A stretch of 64,000 bases of DNA, taken from the NCBI RefSeq assembly GCF_001593005.1, contig NZ_LQZQ01000049.1:248001-312000 (forward strand), written 5' to 3'. Below the pieces are notes generated by a model. The model worked only from the letters and a program-made list of their open reading frames with translations. It was not told where the DNA came from and did not search any database. This document shows, piece by piece, positions 25,463 to 34,110 of the stretch; position 1 is the stretch's first letter; the number at the start of each line of letters is the position of its first letter. This DNA comes from Roseivirga ehrenbergii. Lineage in GTDB: Bacteria; Bacteroidota; Bacteroidia; Cytophagales; Cyclobacteriaceae. The translations under genes were made by a program, and so were the position numbers.

Positions 25463-26260
25463 ATGAACTACTTTCGAAGCCTCAGTTTTCTATTCGTCAC
25501 GCTTTTTTTAGGAAGTCAGCTTTCGGCCCAAGCCCCAGATTCTTCTAGAATTGTAAGGGTATTGACCTACAATATTCTGCATGGAAAAACACTGAAAGGC
25601 GACTTCGATTTAGATTTAATCGCTTCGGTGATTAGTAAAGAAAAACCTGATTTGGTGGCTCTTCAAGAAGTCGATTACAAAACCAATCGCTCTAAAAAAT
25701 ACGATTTGGTGACCGAATTAGGCATTCGAACCAACATGTCGCCACTATTTGCCCGCGCCATGTATTATGACGGAGGAGAGTATGGAGAAGGTATTCTTTC
25801 AAATTATACTTTTCTAACAACAAAGAATCATCCCTTGCCTTATACTGAAGGAAAGGAACCAAGAGCCGCAGCCGAAGTTAATGTGGTGATCAAAAGTGGT
25901 GATACCATTCGTTTTGTGGGCACGCACTTAGACCATGAAGCGGATGGTCATAACCGATATATTCAAGCCGAAGAAGTGAATAGGGTATTGAAAAGGGATG
26001 ATTTGCCAACCATATTGGTGGGCGACTTAAATGAAACTCCTGAAAACAGGGCCATGCAATTGCTTTTTAAAGATTGGGAGCGGTCATTTGACGATAATGC
26101 ATTCACTTTCCCTTCAGACGAACCCATCAAAAAAATTGATTATGTGCTTTTTCGACCTGCCCACAGGTGGAGAGTTTTAGAGAAACGTGTCATTGATGAA
26201 CGTGTAGCTTCCGACCATAGACCCGTTTTGGTGGTGCTGGAGTTACTCCCTGATCATTAA
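25463..26260 (+). CDS. Secreted endonuclease/exonuclease/phosphatase family protein
   Basis: A 265-residue EEP-fold hydrolase with a signal peptide (SFLFVTLFLGSQLSAQ). Conserved motifs are LTYNILHGK, ALQEVDYKTNRS (metal-binding Glu), FVGTHLDHEADGHN, ILVGDLNETPENRAM and the C-terminal VASDHRPVLVVLEL (catalytic Asp-His). The substrate could be a phosphodiester or sphingomyelin-like headgroup; the sequence does not decide. It follows the fucosidase in the same direction. Its TAA overlaps the stop of the convergent TauE gene (shared TTAA). Confidence 0.9.
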   Translation: MNYFRSLSFLFVTLFLGSQLSAQAPDSSRIVRVLTYNILHGKTLKGDFDLDLIASVISKEKPDLVALQEVDYKTNRSKKYDLVTELGIRTNMSPLFARAMYYDGGEYGEGILSNYTFLTTKNHPLPYTEGKEPRAAAEVNVVIKSGDTIRFVGTHLDHEADGHNRYIQAEEVNRVLKRDDLPTILVGDLNETPENRAMQLLFKDWERSFDDNAFTFPSDEPIKKIDYVLFRPAHRWRVLEKRVIDERVASDHRPVLVVLELLPDH

Positions 26261-27000
26261 CTAAAATAAATCATGATAGCCCCAACAGCTGTCATTACCA
26301 TAATAAACTGCCTAAAAAGTTTATCGTTGACTTTTTTGAGAAGCCTTACCCCGATAAAAAGACCTAAAAGAATGGCGGGTATAACTACTAGATTTATCTT
26401 GAGGGTTTCCCAGGTAATAGTACCCCAACTAAAAACATGAAAGGGTATTTTAAACAGGTTGATGATCAAAAATAACCATGCAGTGGTGCCAATAAAGGCG
26501 TCTTTAGGCAAGCGCATGGCTAAGAAAAAAATATTGGAGAATGAACCAGCTAAATTGCCAACCATTGAAGTAAAGCCTGCTGTTAAGCCCATTAAACCAG
26601 CAAAACCAATATGCTGAGGAACTGATTTTGACTTTCGTCTGTCCCACCAAAACATTACAACCACTGAAATAAAAATAACAATGGCCATGCTTTTTCTAAA
26701 CGATTCTTCATCCATTCCCTTGCCTACATAAGTACCGAGAATTACACCAAGCATCATGAAGGGTAGAAGCCTAATCAGGTATTTCCACTGTACGTGACTA
26801 TTGTAATAAATCACAGCGCAGATGTCGCCTACAAGGAGCATTGGAATGAGAACGCCTGTTGAAGATTTGGCATCAAAAACAAAGACCAATAAAGCTACAA
26901 TAATGACACTAATGCCTTTGATACCCGATTTGGATAAACCCAAAACAAAAGCAGCGGCCAAAACTACTGTCCAATCGATAAATGTTAAAGCTGAAAACAC
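26257..27000 (-). CDS. TauE/SafE family membrane transporter
   Basis: A 247-residue inner-membrane protein with about seven or eight hydrophobic helices, family opening FIDWTVVLAAAFVLGLSKSG and the second-half repeat LTAGFTSMVGNLAGSFSNIF. Members export sulfite, sulfonates or related small anions; the substrate here is unknown. The start is a GTG at 27000, 19 bp after the lysC stop, so co-transcription with lysC is likely. No upstream ATG is available. Confidence 0.88.
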   Translation of the reverse strand: MFSALTFIDWTVVLAAAFVLGLSKSGIKGISVIIVALLVFVFDAKSSTGVLIPMLLVGDICAVIYYNSHVQWKYLIRLLPFMMLGVILGTYVGKGMDEESFRKSMAIVIFISVVVMFWWDRRKSKSVPQHIGFAGLMGLTAGFTSMVGNLAGSFSNIFFLAMRLPKDAFIGTTAWLFLIINLFKIPFHVFSWGTITWETLKINLVVIPAILLGLFIGVRLLKKVNDKLFRQFIMVMTAVGAIMIYFS

Positions 27001-27019
27001 AAGTTCATTTAGTGGGTCA

Positions 27020-28276
27020 CTATTTATAGACTACTTGAAAGTTGTTCCTACTGCGTTGTTCTATAATAATTTGTTTGCCTTTAATAAGATTATCAATAGT
27101 GGACTGGTTGTAGTTTTTTACTGTAATCATTTCTAGACCCTCATTATAATAAATCAAGAAATCGTCTTTTAAGGCCATTCTTAACTGCTCTCTTTTTACA
27201 GGGTTATCGTCCATACAAATGGTAAACGATATAGCTGAATTTTGCATCAAATTAATCGTAAGATGATTTCTGTTGATGTGTTCAAAAATCAAATGAATAT
27301 GCTGCTCGTTGATGAAAGAGAAGTCACTTATTTTAAACGAAATAACGGTCTGTTTTCCTTTGTGAATAATGGCAGGAGCCAAATTCGGAATCACGCATTC
27401 GTTAATAAGCGTGCCATTCGCTAAAGGATTCTCGAACGATTTAACATACAAGGGAATGCCTTTTTGAGCCAAGGGTTTTATGGTTTTAGGGTGAATTACC
27501 GAAGCACCATAATAAGTCATTTCGGCAGCTTCTTTATAAGGCAACTGATCGAATAGCACTGTATCATCAAATTTTTTCGGGTCTGCATTGAGTACACCTG
27601 GCACATCTTTCCAAATTGTTACCGATTCGGAATTCAAAGATGTAGCGAAAATAGCAGCACTGAAATCACTGCCTTCTCTTCCTAGGGTGGTGGTGTTAAA
27701 CTTAGCATTCGAACCAATAAAGCCTTGTGTAAGCACTACGCTTTTGTCTGCGTGTTGCGACACTTGCGAACGAATGATGTTCTGCGTGGCGCCCCAGTCT
27801 ACAAGGGCTTGTCGGTGAATGTTGTCGGTTTTCACCATTTTTCGGGCATCTAGCCAAACGGTTTTAATTTGGCGGGTATTTAAATATGCCGCTACAATTC
27901 GAGTAGACAAAATCTCACCGAAAGACACGGTTTGATCATAAATAAAATCGTAGCCCATTGAAGAGCTGAATCTATCCAATTCGTGATGAATTGATTCGAA
28001 GTCAGTATTTATTTCTTGATTCAGTTGTTGGTTTCCGGCCAAACCGAGGTCAGAAATAATCCCGAAGTGAAAATCTTTTACGTACTGAAGCGCTTCCTTA
28101 TAGTCTTCTTCATCGATTAATTTTTGGAGAATATTCTCGAAGGCGTTAGTCATTTTGCCCATGGCAGAGACGATAACCACTAATTGATCGGAAATATTCG
28201 CCTCAATTATGGAGGTCATATTTTTCACCGAATCGGCATCTTTCACAGATGCACCTCCAAACTTAAATACTTTCAA
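27020..28276 (-). CDS. lysC: Aspartate kinase, monofunctional
   Basis: Phosphorylates L-aspartate, the first step to Lys, Met and Thr. The kinase domain opens with KVFKFGGASVKDADSV, continues with VVIVSAMGKMTN and LTQGFIGSNAKFNTTTLGRE (substrate and ATP site), and the C-terminal third holds ACT-type regulatory segments (HIHLIFEHINRNHLTINLMQ). Two TTG starts are possible and no ATG: 28276 gives 418 residues beginning at the conserved KVFKFGG, while 28312 adds 12 unconserved residues. I chose the former. It is divergent from fbp, with under 80 bp between the starts. Confidence 0.92.
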   Translation of the reverse strand: MKVFKFGGASVKDADSVKNMTSIIEANISDQLVVIVSAMGKMTNAFENILQKLIDEEDYKEALQYVKDFHFGIISDLGLAGNQQLNQEINTDFESIHHELDRFSSSMGYDFIYDQTVSFGEILSTRIVAAYLNTRQIKTVWLDARKMVKTDNIHRQALVDWGATQNIIRSQVSQHADKSVVLTQGFIGSNAKFNTTTLGREGSDFSAAIFATSLNSESVTIWKDVPGVLNADPKKFDDTVLFDQLPYKEAAEMTYYGASVIHPKTIKPLAQKGIPLYVKSFENPLANGTLINECVIPNLAPAIIHKGKQTVISFKISDFSFINEQHIHLIFEHINRNHLTINLMQNSAISFTICMDDNPVKREQLRMALKDDFLIYYNEGLEMITVKNYNQSTIDNLIKGKQIIIEQRSRNNFQVVYK

Positions 28277-28350
28277 TGCTCGTGAGTTATTTTTGTTAAT
28301 TTCGCGCTGCAAGTTATCAACGTTTTCTGAGATTAAAATTATAGTTGCAC

Positions 28351-29346
28351 ATGTCTAAAGCTGAAAATTCACGTATCGCACTTCCAATAGGTTCAAATTT
28401 GGATCGGTTTATCATGAAAAACCAAGAAGCATTTCCGTTTGCTTCAGGAGAATTATCTCAATTGATCAGAGATTTGGCTTATGCAGGTAAGGTGGTGAAC
28501 AGAGAAATTAATCGTGCTGGTTTGGCCGATATCACTGGGGCTTATGGTGCAGAGAATGTTCAAGGCGAAGCACAACAAAATTTAGATGTGGCGGCAAATA
28601 TTCGTTTTACCCGAGCTTTGCAAAAGGGTGGGGAAGTAGCGGCCATTATTTCGGAAGAAAATGAAGATATTATTGACCTGAAGACCCCAAACGCAAAGTA
28701 TATTATTGCCATGGATCCGTTGGATGGTTCTTCAAACATTGATGTAAACGTTTCTGTGGGTACTATTTTTTCCATTTACAGAAGAGTTTCGCCAGTAGGA
28801 AGCCCCGTAACTATGGAAGATGTTTTGCAGCCGGGTACGGCTCAGGTTGCAGCAGGATACATTCTTTACGGTTCGTCTACCATGTTTGTGTACACTACAG
28901 GCAAGGGAGTAAACGGTTTTACATATGAGCCTTCTTTGGGTGAATATTTATTGTCGCATCAAGACATGAAAATGCCAAAAGATGGAACGGTTTATTCGGT
29001 GAATGAAGGTGGTTCTAAAGGTTTCCCGCAGGCGGTTATTGATTATATAGATACCTGTAAGGACAGAGGGTACTCTGCTCGCTACATAGGATCTTTAGTT
29101 GCCGATTTTCACAGAAATTTATTGAAAGGTGGAATTTATATTTATCCTTCTACTGCTAAAGCCCCAAATGGTAAATTACGTTTAATGTATGAGTGTAACT
29201 GTTTGGCCATGATTGCAGAACAAGCTGGAGGTTTAGCCACTGATGGCAAACAGCGCATTATGGAAATACAACCAACATCGCTTCACCAAAGAGCACCATT
29301 TTTTGTTGGTAGTAAGAATATGGTGAAAGAAGCTTCTGAGGGGTAG
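28351..29346 (+). CDS. fbp: Class 1 fructose-1,6-bisphosphatase
   Basis: Gluconeogenic phosphatase of 331 residues. Metal and active-site motifs are [29 protein letters not shown] and, near the C-terminus, [20 protein letters not shown] with GGLATDG. The ATG at 28351 is preferred; an upstream TTG (28345) would add two residues. A TATAGTTG sequence 4 bp before the ATG resembles a -7 box and would give a leaderless transcript, though no good -33 box is seen. It is divergent from lysC. Confidence 0.96.
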   Translation: MSKAENSRIALPIGSNLDRFIMKNQEAFPFASGELSQLIRDLAYAGKVVNREINRAGLADITGAYGAENVQGEAQQNLDVAANIRFTRALQKGGEVAAIISEENEDIIDLKTPNAKYIIAMDPLDGSSNIDVNVSVGTIFSIYRRVSPVGSPVTMEDVLQPGTAQVAAGYILYGSSTMFVYTTGKGVNGFTYEPSLGEYLLSHQDMKMPKDGTVYSVNEGGSKGFPQAVIDYIDTCKDRGYSARYIGSLVADFHRNLLKGGIYIYPSTAKAPNGKLRLMYECNCLAMIAEQAGGLATDGKQRIMEIQPTSLHQRAPFFVGSKNMVKEASEG

Positions 29347-29383
29347 TTGTGATCTTCTTGTTTGACTAATCAGTATCTGTTTT

Positions 29384-29555
29384 TTAGATTCCTCGTGCCT
29401 CAGGAAAAGAAAAAGGGTTTGGGGGTAGACTTCAAATCAATGATTTGTGTTGCTGAAAAGGATGCTTACAGCATGACTTAAATTTGGAATTTCTGCTTAA
29501 AAGATCATTGCTGGTATTGTCTTAGATCCTTCGTACCTCAGGAAAAGAAAGGGGC
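29384..29555. repeat. Pair of about 33-bp direct repeats in the fbp downstream region
   Basis: TTAGATTCCTCGTGCCTCAG... (29384-29416) and TTAGATCCTTCGTACCTCAG... (29522-29555) share about 85% of bases, 138 bp apart. They lie in the 306-bp gene-free stretch 29347-29652, in which I see nothing else. Confidence 0.6.
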
Positions 29556-29652
29556 TACGGCATGTTTAGGGAAAGAAAATAGGTTCATATTAATTTTGGC
29601 TGTCTAATCTCAAATTTTTATTTTCTCATAACTCATAACTGATACCTGATAA

Positions 29653-29979
29653 CTACCTCCCCGAGTACTTTTTCCTTGTTTCCACCTTTTGTAATTCCCT
29701 ATCCCAAATCATTTGAGCAACCGTTTGAGCGGGGTGGTTAGATTCGGCCAAGGCCAGTTTTAGTTTCTCTTCCGAAACATCAATTCTATAAAGGCTATTA
29801 AGGAGGCGGTTGAAATCGTGCGCCATTAGGTGCTCTACGAGTTTTAATAGAAAGTCAAAAGCTCTTTCTTGAGTCATTTCTTCACCTTGCTGCAACTCCC
29901 AATTTTTCGGGTCTACTTGAAAGTCTTTGCTGATGAGGGCAAGGCCAGTTTGTATATCTTCTTGATTAATTAGAGCCAT
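29653..29979 (-). CDS. Conserved hypothetical protein, 108 residues
   Basis: A cytoplasmic, helix-rich, acidic protein (LINQEDIQTGLALISKDFQV, FDFLLKLVEHLMAHDFNRLL, ending EVETRKKYSGR-like basic tail). The ATG at 29979 is chosen: residues upstream of it (to 30027) look like untranslated sequence. It appears to be a conserved Bacteroidota single-domain protein, but I know no function for it. It is divergent from the His-rich lipoprotein gene, with 161 bp between the starts that contain an operator pair. Confidence 0.7.
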   Translation of the reverse strand: MALINQEDIQTGLALISKDFQVDPKNWELQQGEEMTQERAFDFLLKLVEHLMAHDFNRLLNSLYRIDVSEEKLKLALAESNHPAQTVAQMIWDRELQKVETRKKYSGR

Positions 29980-30065
29980 AAAGTTTAAATATGACTTAAA
30001 GTAAAGGGCATCTGATTTATAACTCAAATCAATTTCAAATTAAATTTTAACCATTTATAAATATC

Positions 30066-30121
30066 AAATGCAACAACGTTGCATTTTATGAATGACCTGT
30101 TAGTTTTGCATCATTGTTGCA
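30066..30121 (+). promoter_or_regulatory. Two tandem operator sites of a Fur/Zur-like palindrome
   Basis: Site 1 (30066-30086) is AAATGCAAC-AAC-GTTGCATTT with perfect 9-bp arms. Site 2 (30107-30121) is TGCATCATTGTTGCA and matches the 15-nt core of site 1 (TGCAACAACGTTGCA) at 12 positions. The cores start 38 bp apart. Site 1 covers the -33 TTG and site 2 overlaps the -7 box, so a bound protein should block RNA polymerase. A Fur-family metal regulator such as Zur is my inference from the palindrome size and the His-rich product. Confidence 0.6.
30079..30108 (+). promoter_or_regulatory. Promoter of the His-rich propeller lipoprotein
   Basis: TTG at 30079-30081, a 19-nt spacer and TAGTTTTG at 30101-30108 fit the Bacteroidota consensus. 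Both boxes fall inside the operator pair. The transcript would begin about 30 nt before the ATG at 30141. Confidence 0.65.
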
Positions 30122-30140
30122 TTTATATCAATTTAAACAA

Positions 30141-31331
30141 ATGATGAGAAATGTATTTTTGTATTCTGTTTTACTTGCTTTCGCACTTAGTGCTTGTGAG
30201 AGTGATGATGAAAACCTTCCAGAACAAGCAGAGGAGGGGCAACTTGTTAGGTTAATGGTATCGGATCAAGATAATCCTGATTACTATTTTGTAAACCCTA
30301 GTAAATCCACAGTTGAAACCTATTCTGGACAGTTTGCTAATGGCAGTCTTTATAGTAGCCCGAGTGGAAGGTTCGTCTCGGTTATTAATACAGCAGATAA
30401 TCTGGCTACCTTTTTTGATAGCGGTATCGAAGGACATGATGACCATGCGCATATTAAGGGCACACCAAAATGGGCATTGAGCAAAGCAACCGGGGTTAGA
30501 CCAGTACACTACTATGGCCGTGGTGATAATATGTTAGTATTCAATGATGGAGAAGGGACTATCTCAAATTTTAAAGAAAGCACATTGCATACAGAGGCGA
30601 GTGCTAGGGTTTTCAGTGTCGGTGTTGCACATCATGGTGCACCTGCCTTATTCAACAATGGTACTATAGCAGTTACCGAGAAGGATGGGAGTGCTGCAGG
30701 TACTTTACCTGAGCGAGTGAAAATTGTTGATATGAATGGTGGTTTGCTACATGCTTCTACAATTCAAACTGGCGGTATTCACGGTGAGGCAGGTAACGGA
30801 AGTTTAGTTTTGTTTGGCTCAACAGATGGAATATTAAAGGTGAGTCAAGACGGAAGTCAGGCGCTTATTCCCAACCTTTCTTCATTTGGCTCTAATTGGA
30901 TAGGTTCTATTTTATATGGAGTAGAAAGTGATCAGTTTGTAGGGTTTAAATCTAAGTATGGTTTATATAAACTTGATGTAACTACAAACGAAATGAGTGT
31001 GATTGAAGAGAGCGCTAATTTATTAGGCGTAAACTTTGATTGGGAAGGTCATGATTTGATTGTACTGTATATTGACGGAACAGTAAAAGTACTTGATGGG
31101 CATGATTTTGATGTGAAGGCATCGAAGACATTAAACATCACTTTACCAGAAACAGGCACTCCAGCCTTTGTTGCTAGTGAAGAGTTTATTTACATAACAG
31201 ATGCTGCAAATAATAAAATCAGCATGTTTAAAAAGAGTAATTTAGAGTTTGTAACCGACATTATTTTACCTGGTAAGCCTGGTAAAATAGCTTTAACGGG
31301 GAGTCTTGCTGGTGATGATCATGATCATTAA
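30141..31331 (+). CDS. His-rich beta-propeller lipoprotein, possible metal-binding protein
   Basis: A 396-residue protein with a lipoprotein signal (FLYSVLLAFALSAC|ESDDE). The body has strands repeating like a beta propeller (LYSSPSGRFVSVINTADNL, LVLFGSTDGILKVSQDGS, LYKLDVTTNEMSVIE, FIYITDAANNKISMFKKSN). Two His/Asp clusters, GHDDHAH (about residue 100) and the C-terminal GDDHDH, are suited to zinc or copper. Zinc chaperones of the AztD type combine a propeller with such loops, so a metal-acquisition role is plausible but unproven. The ATG at 30141 (or 30144) gives a proper signal peptide. The operator pair upstream supports metal control. A terminator follows. Confidence 0.75.
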   Translation: MMRNVFLYSVLLAFALSACESDDENLPEQAEEGQLVRLMVSDQDNPDYYFVNPSKSTVETYSGQFANGSLYSSPSGRFVSVINTADNLATFFDSGIEGHDDHAHIKGTPKWALSKATGVRPVHYYGRGDNMLVFNDGEGTISNFKESTLHTEASARVFSVGVAHHGAPALFNNGTIAVTEKDGSAAGTLPERVKIVDMNGGLLHASTIQTGGIHGEAGNGSLVLFGSTDGILKVSQDGSQALIPNLSSFGSNWIGSILYGVESDQFVGFKSKYGLYKLDVTTNEMSVIEESANLLGVNFDWEGHDLIVLYIDGTVKVLDGHDFDVKASKTLNITLPETGTPAFVASEEFIYITDAANNKISMFKKSNLEFVTDIILPGKPGKIALTGSLAGDDHDH

Positions 31332-31350
31332 AGGCAATGTCTTAAAATAA

Positions 31351-31384
31351 TAAATGCCGGTGTTGAGCCGGCATTTACTTTTTA
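31351..31384. terminator. Bidirectional terminator between the His-rich lipoprotein and DUF5606 genes
   Basis: TAAATGCCGG-TGTTGAG-CCGGCATTTA is a perfect 10-bp hairpin followed by a T tract (CTTTTT); on the other strand A-rich sequence precedes it, so it may serve both convergent genes. It overlaps the end of the DUF5606 gene. Confidence 0.85.
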
Positions 31385-31819
31385 GTTTTCTTCTTTTTCT
31401 TCTTCTTTTTCCGTTTCTGGTTCTACCTCAAAAACCTCAGGGTGATCTTTGGCCAAAAGGTTATACCATGTTACCAGTTTCTTGATGTCAGATACATACA
31501 CCCTGCTTTCATCATAGTCAGGTAAAATGTGCTGTAAAAAGGCCTTCAATTCATCGGGATCAGAGGTTTTGCTTAAGCCTGTATCGCCATCAAATTCAGC
31601 GTGGATTTTCCTCATTACATCGGCCAAAGGAGTAGCTCCTTCTTCGGTATGAGTGTAAATAGAAATCTCACTTAGAATGGATACTTGTGCATCGGCTCCT
31701 ACGACTACCTTCTTTTTCTGAGCGTCTAACGACTCCAGAATTATCCCCGTTCTTCCTGGTTTTGCAATTCTAAACAAACCACCTTTTCCAGTTACTGCGG
31801 CAATTTCTTCAAACTTCAT
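31382..31819 (-). CDS. DUF5606 domain-containing protein
   Basis: A 145-residue protein opening KFEEIAAVTGKGGLFRIAKP and continuing GRTGIILESLDAQKKKVV, VSILSEISIYTHTEEGATPL and YDESRVYVSDIKKLVTWYNL. This is the conserved DUF5606 core found across Bacteroidota; the function is unknown. The C-terminus is an acidic Glu tail (EVEPETEKEEEKEEN). It is cytoplasmic by sequence. Confidence 0.88.
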   Translation of the reverse strand: MKFEEIAAVTGKGGLFRIAKPGRTGIILESLDAQKKKVVVGADAQVSILSEISIYTHTEEGATPLADVMRKIHAEFDGDTGLSKTSDPDELKAFLQHILPDYDESRVYVSDIKKLVTWYNLLAKDHPEVFEVEPETEKEEEKEEN

Positions 31820-31883
31820 ATTTACGTTTTATACATTAAGTGCCTTTGGGCTAATCCGCCATCGGCTTTGATTAAAATAAAAA

Positions 31884-32474
31884 TTATGTAGTGAGTACTG
31901 CGTGAATATACTCGGCAATTTCTTCACGACCCAAACCTGTTTCGGCCGAACTTACGAACATCACAGGCAATTCTTCCCAAGTTTGCTTCATTACCTTTCT
32001 AAATCGGGCAATGCTCTGTTGGGTTTTATTTATCGACTGTTTATCGGCTTTGGTAAAAATAAGACCCAATGGGATTCCAGATTCTCCTAACCATGTTACA
32101 AACTCGATGTCTATTTTTTGCGGCTCTAATCGGCTATCAATCAGCACAAACACCATTTGGAGGTTTTCTCTTTCCAAAAGATATTTCTCAATCATAATAC
32201 TCCAAGCCACTCGATTTGACTTACTGGTTTTGGCATAACCATAGCCAGGTAAATCGACCAAATACCACTGATCGTCCACAATAAAATGATTGATTAGCTG
32301 TGTTTTGCCAGGTCGACCAGAAGTTTTTGCCAAGTTCTTCTTTTGTGTAAGCATATTAATGAGGGACGATTTGCCCACATTCGAACGGCCAATAAATGCA
32401 AACTCAGGCTTATCTGGTTTAGGGCACAAATTGTGATCCGTATTGCTTATTACAAAACTCGCATTTTCAAACAT
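31884..32474 (-). CDS. engB: Ribosome biogenesis GTP-binding protein YihA/YsxC (EngB)
   Basis: A 196-residue TRAFAC GTPase for 50S assembly. The P-loop is FIGRSNVGKSSLINML, switch region GRPGKTQLINHF, G3 LVDLPGYGYAKTS, G4 FTKADKQ and G5 VSSAETGLG. The length is normal. The ATG at 32474 lies only about 4 bp from a TACCTTTG -7-like box, which would leave the transcript almost leaderless. Confidence 0.96.
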   Translation of the reverse strand: MFENASFVISNTDHNLCPKPDKPEFAFIGRSNVGKSSLINMLTQKKNLAKTSGRPGKTQLINHFIVDDQWYLVDLPGYGYAKTSKSNRVAWSIMIEKYLLERENLQMVFVLIDSRLEPQKIDIEFVTWLGESGIPLGLIFTKADKQSINKTQQSIARFRKVMKQTWEELPVMFVSSAETGLGREEIAEYIHAVLTT

Positions 32475-32478
32475 GCTG

Positions 32479-32486
32479 CAAAGGTA
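32479..32486 (-). promoter_or_regulatory. -7 box-like element directly before engB
   Basis: TACCTTTG on the minus strand fits TAnnTTTG, but no TTG is found at the usual distance upstream. It is 4 bp from the ATG. Confidence 0.4.
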
Positions 32487-32567
32487 AATAAGTACCGCGA
32501 ACCTTTAAACCTTTCTTGGTTCTTATTTGTGGAAGAGATTGGCTCATCGTTATGAATAATTAGTACC

Positions 32568-33275
32568 TCATACCTTCCTTTTGTTTTCGACTGTGATTTC
32601 AGATCCTTCGGCCAGCATTACGGATACTGGTTTAATGTCGGTAAGCATTGCGAAGTCATTTCCGTAAACCGCATTAAAGTCCACGTCAATCTTGTAGTCT
32701 GTTACTTTATAGCAATCCCATCGAGGGTGAGTTACTTCGTATTCAAAGGTGGAGTTTGCTCCAGCTTTGGTATAGCCCCAGTAATGCTCGGTAATAAATT
32801 CAGCAACGGTGCCTCGGTCAATAACTGTAGGCTCTAAATCAGCTTTTAAAGAAAAGGTGTTTTTCTTTCCATTGAGTGACCAAGTGTATTCCACCAACCT
32901 CTCTTTTTCAAACTCTAGCCATGAATGCGACATTTTCATGGTTTGATAGTGCTCTTTATAAATAGTATTGGCAACGAATGTCAAAGCTGGTTTGGGTACA
33001 ATTTCCTTTATAAAAACCACACCTCTTTTCCATTTACCGGCCTCCTTATACTTTACATAGAACCTAAGGTTTACTTCTTCAAAATTGCGATGAAAGGGGA
33101 TAGGTAAGCCCAATAATTTGGTGTTGAGAAACATAAAGCCCACAAGACTAACATAGCAGGTGCCGTTCCATAAGTCTAACTCAGTTTTGGGAGGAAGGTA
33201 TTTGACCAATACCTTTGGATCAATAAAATAATTTGCAATTGCTAGTTTTCGCCATTCGGCTTTTAGAAAGCTCAT
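32568..33275 (-). CDS. DUF2071 (YqjF-like) domain protein
   Basis: A 235-residue protein with the DUF2071 pattern: FLKAEWRKLAIANYFIDPKV, YLPPKTELDLWNGTCYVSLV, FHRNFEEVNLRFYVKY, RGVVFIKEIVPKPALT and EHYWGYTKA. The family is acetoacetate-decarboxylase-like in fold; the role is unknown. The open frame runs upstream to 33572, but the domain begins at the ATG at 33275 and the extra 99 residues are not family sequence. Thus 33276-33595 is treated as gene-free; apart from a -7-like box for the FKBP gene, I see nothing firm in it. Confidence 0.8.
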   Translation of the reverse strand: MSFLKAEWRKLAIANYFIDPKVLVKYLPPKTELDLWNGTCYVSLVGFMFLNTKLLGLPIPFHRNFEEVNLRFYVKYKEAGKWKRGVVFIKEIVPKPALTFVANTIYKEHYQTMKMSHSWLEFEKERLVEYTWSLNGKKNTFSLKADLEPTVIDRGTVAEFITEHYWGYTKAGANSTFEYEVTHPRWDCYKVTDYKIDVDFNAVYGNDFAMLTDIKPVSVMLAEGSEITVENKRKV

Positions 33276-33546
33276 TTCCGATTGTTTGTAAGTGGTTCTT
33301 GGCTTTTTGGGTTTACACTCCAAATAACGTCTTAATCTACTCAATGTACTTTGCTTTTGAATGCTTTCTAGCACAAAATTAACTTGGCTTTTCTGACAGT
33401 TATTGAGATAGCGATTGGAACATATTGTTCCTTTAATCAGAGGTTTGTAACAATATTCAGCAGAGACTGTTCTACCTAAAGAACCTTTAAAAACCAAGAG
33501 GTTGGCAGCTTTTCCCATAATTACTGGGCATTGCGCTAAGGTTTTA

Positions 33547-33554
33547 TAACTTTG
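33547..33554 (+). promoter_or_regulatory. -7 box-like element upstream of the FKBP gene
   Basis: TAACTTTG fits TAnnTTTG, 41 bp before the ATG at 33596. No TTG lies 17-20 nt upstream; the nearest is at 13 nt. Confidence 0.35.
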
Positions 33555-33595
33555 CAACTTCTTGAAAATCAAGGAAAAATTTAAAAGAAAGAATT

Positions 33596-34024
33596 ATGTC
33601 AAAAGCAAAGCAAGGCGATAACGTCAAAGTGCATTACACTGGAAGATTGAAAGATGGAACCGTATTCGATTCATCTGAAGGAAGAGAGCCATTAGGTTTT
33701 CAAGTGGGTGCGGGTCAAATGATCAAAGGATTTGACGCTGCCGTAGATGGGATGGAAAAAGGACAAAAAGTAACTGCTGAAATTCCTGCAGCAGAGGCTT
33801 ACGGTGAAGTTAATCCTGATTTATATTTCGATGTGCCAAAAGCCAACTTACCTGAAGATTTAAAACCTGAAGTTGGGCAGCAACTTGCAATGTCGCAACC
33901 TAATGGCCAACAAGTGCCAGTAAAAGTGAAAGAAGTAAAAGAAGATGTAGTCGTTATTGATGCCAACCATGATTTGGCTGGCAAAGACTTGATCTTTGAT
34001 ATAGAATTGGTAGAGATTGCTTAA
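33596..34024 (+). CDS. FKBP-type peptidyl-prolyl cis-trans isomerase, SlyD-like
   Basis: A 142-residue prolyl isomerase. The FKBP core shows VKVHYTGRLKDGTVFDSSEG, PLGFQVGAGQMIKGFDAAV and DGMEKGQKVTAEIPAAEAYG, then an insert-in-flap-like segment and a return strand KDLIFDIELVEIA. There is no signal peptide, so it should act in the cytoplasm as a folding helper. SlyD's His-rich metal tail is missing. It is followed by a strong terminator. Confidence 0.93.
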   Translation: MSKAKQGDNVKVHYTGRLKDGTVFDSSEGREPLGFQVGAGQMIKGFDAAVDGMEKGQKVTAEIPAAEAYGEVNPDLYFDVPKANLPEDLKPEVGQQLAMSQPNGQQVPVKVKEVKEDVVVIDANHDLAGKDLIFDIELVEIA

Positions 34025-34044
34025 GCAATTTTAAACCTAAAGTT

Positions 34045-34080
34045 AAAACGGACTCGCCTTAAAGTGAGTCCGTTTTTTTA
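34045..34080 (+). terminator. Terminator of the FKBP gene
   Basis: AAAACGGACTC and GAGTCCGTTTT pair fully around GCCTTAAAGT and run into a T tract ending at 34079. Confidence 0.92.
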
Positions 34081-34110
34081 TGTGTAAAGCATGAGTTTCA
34101 CATGGTGTCA

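Noticed and set aside
33276-33572. 99-residue N-terminal extension of the DUF2071 frame
   Set aside because: The family sequence starts at the ATG at 33275; the extension has no matching domain and looks like read-through of intergenic DNA.
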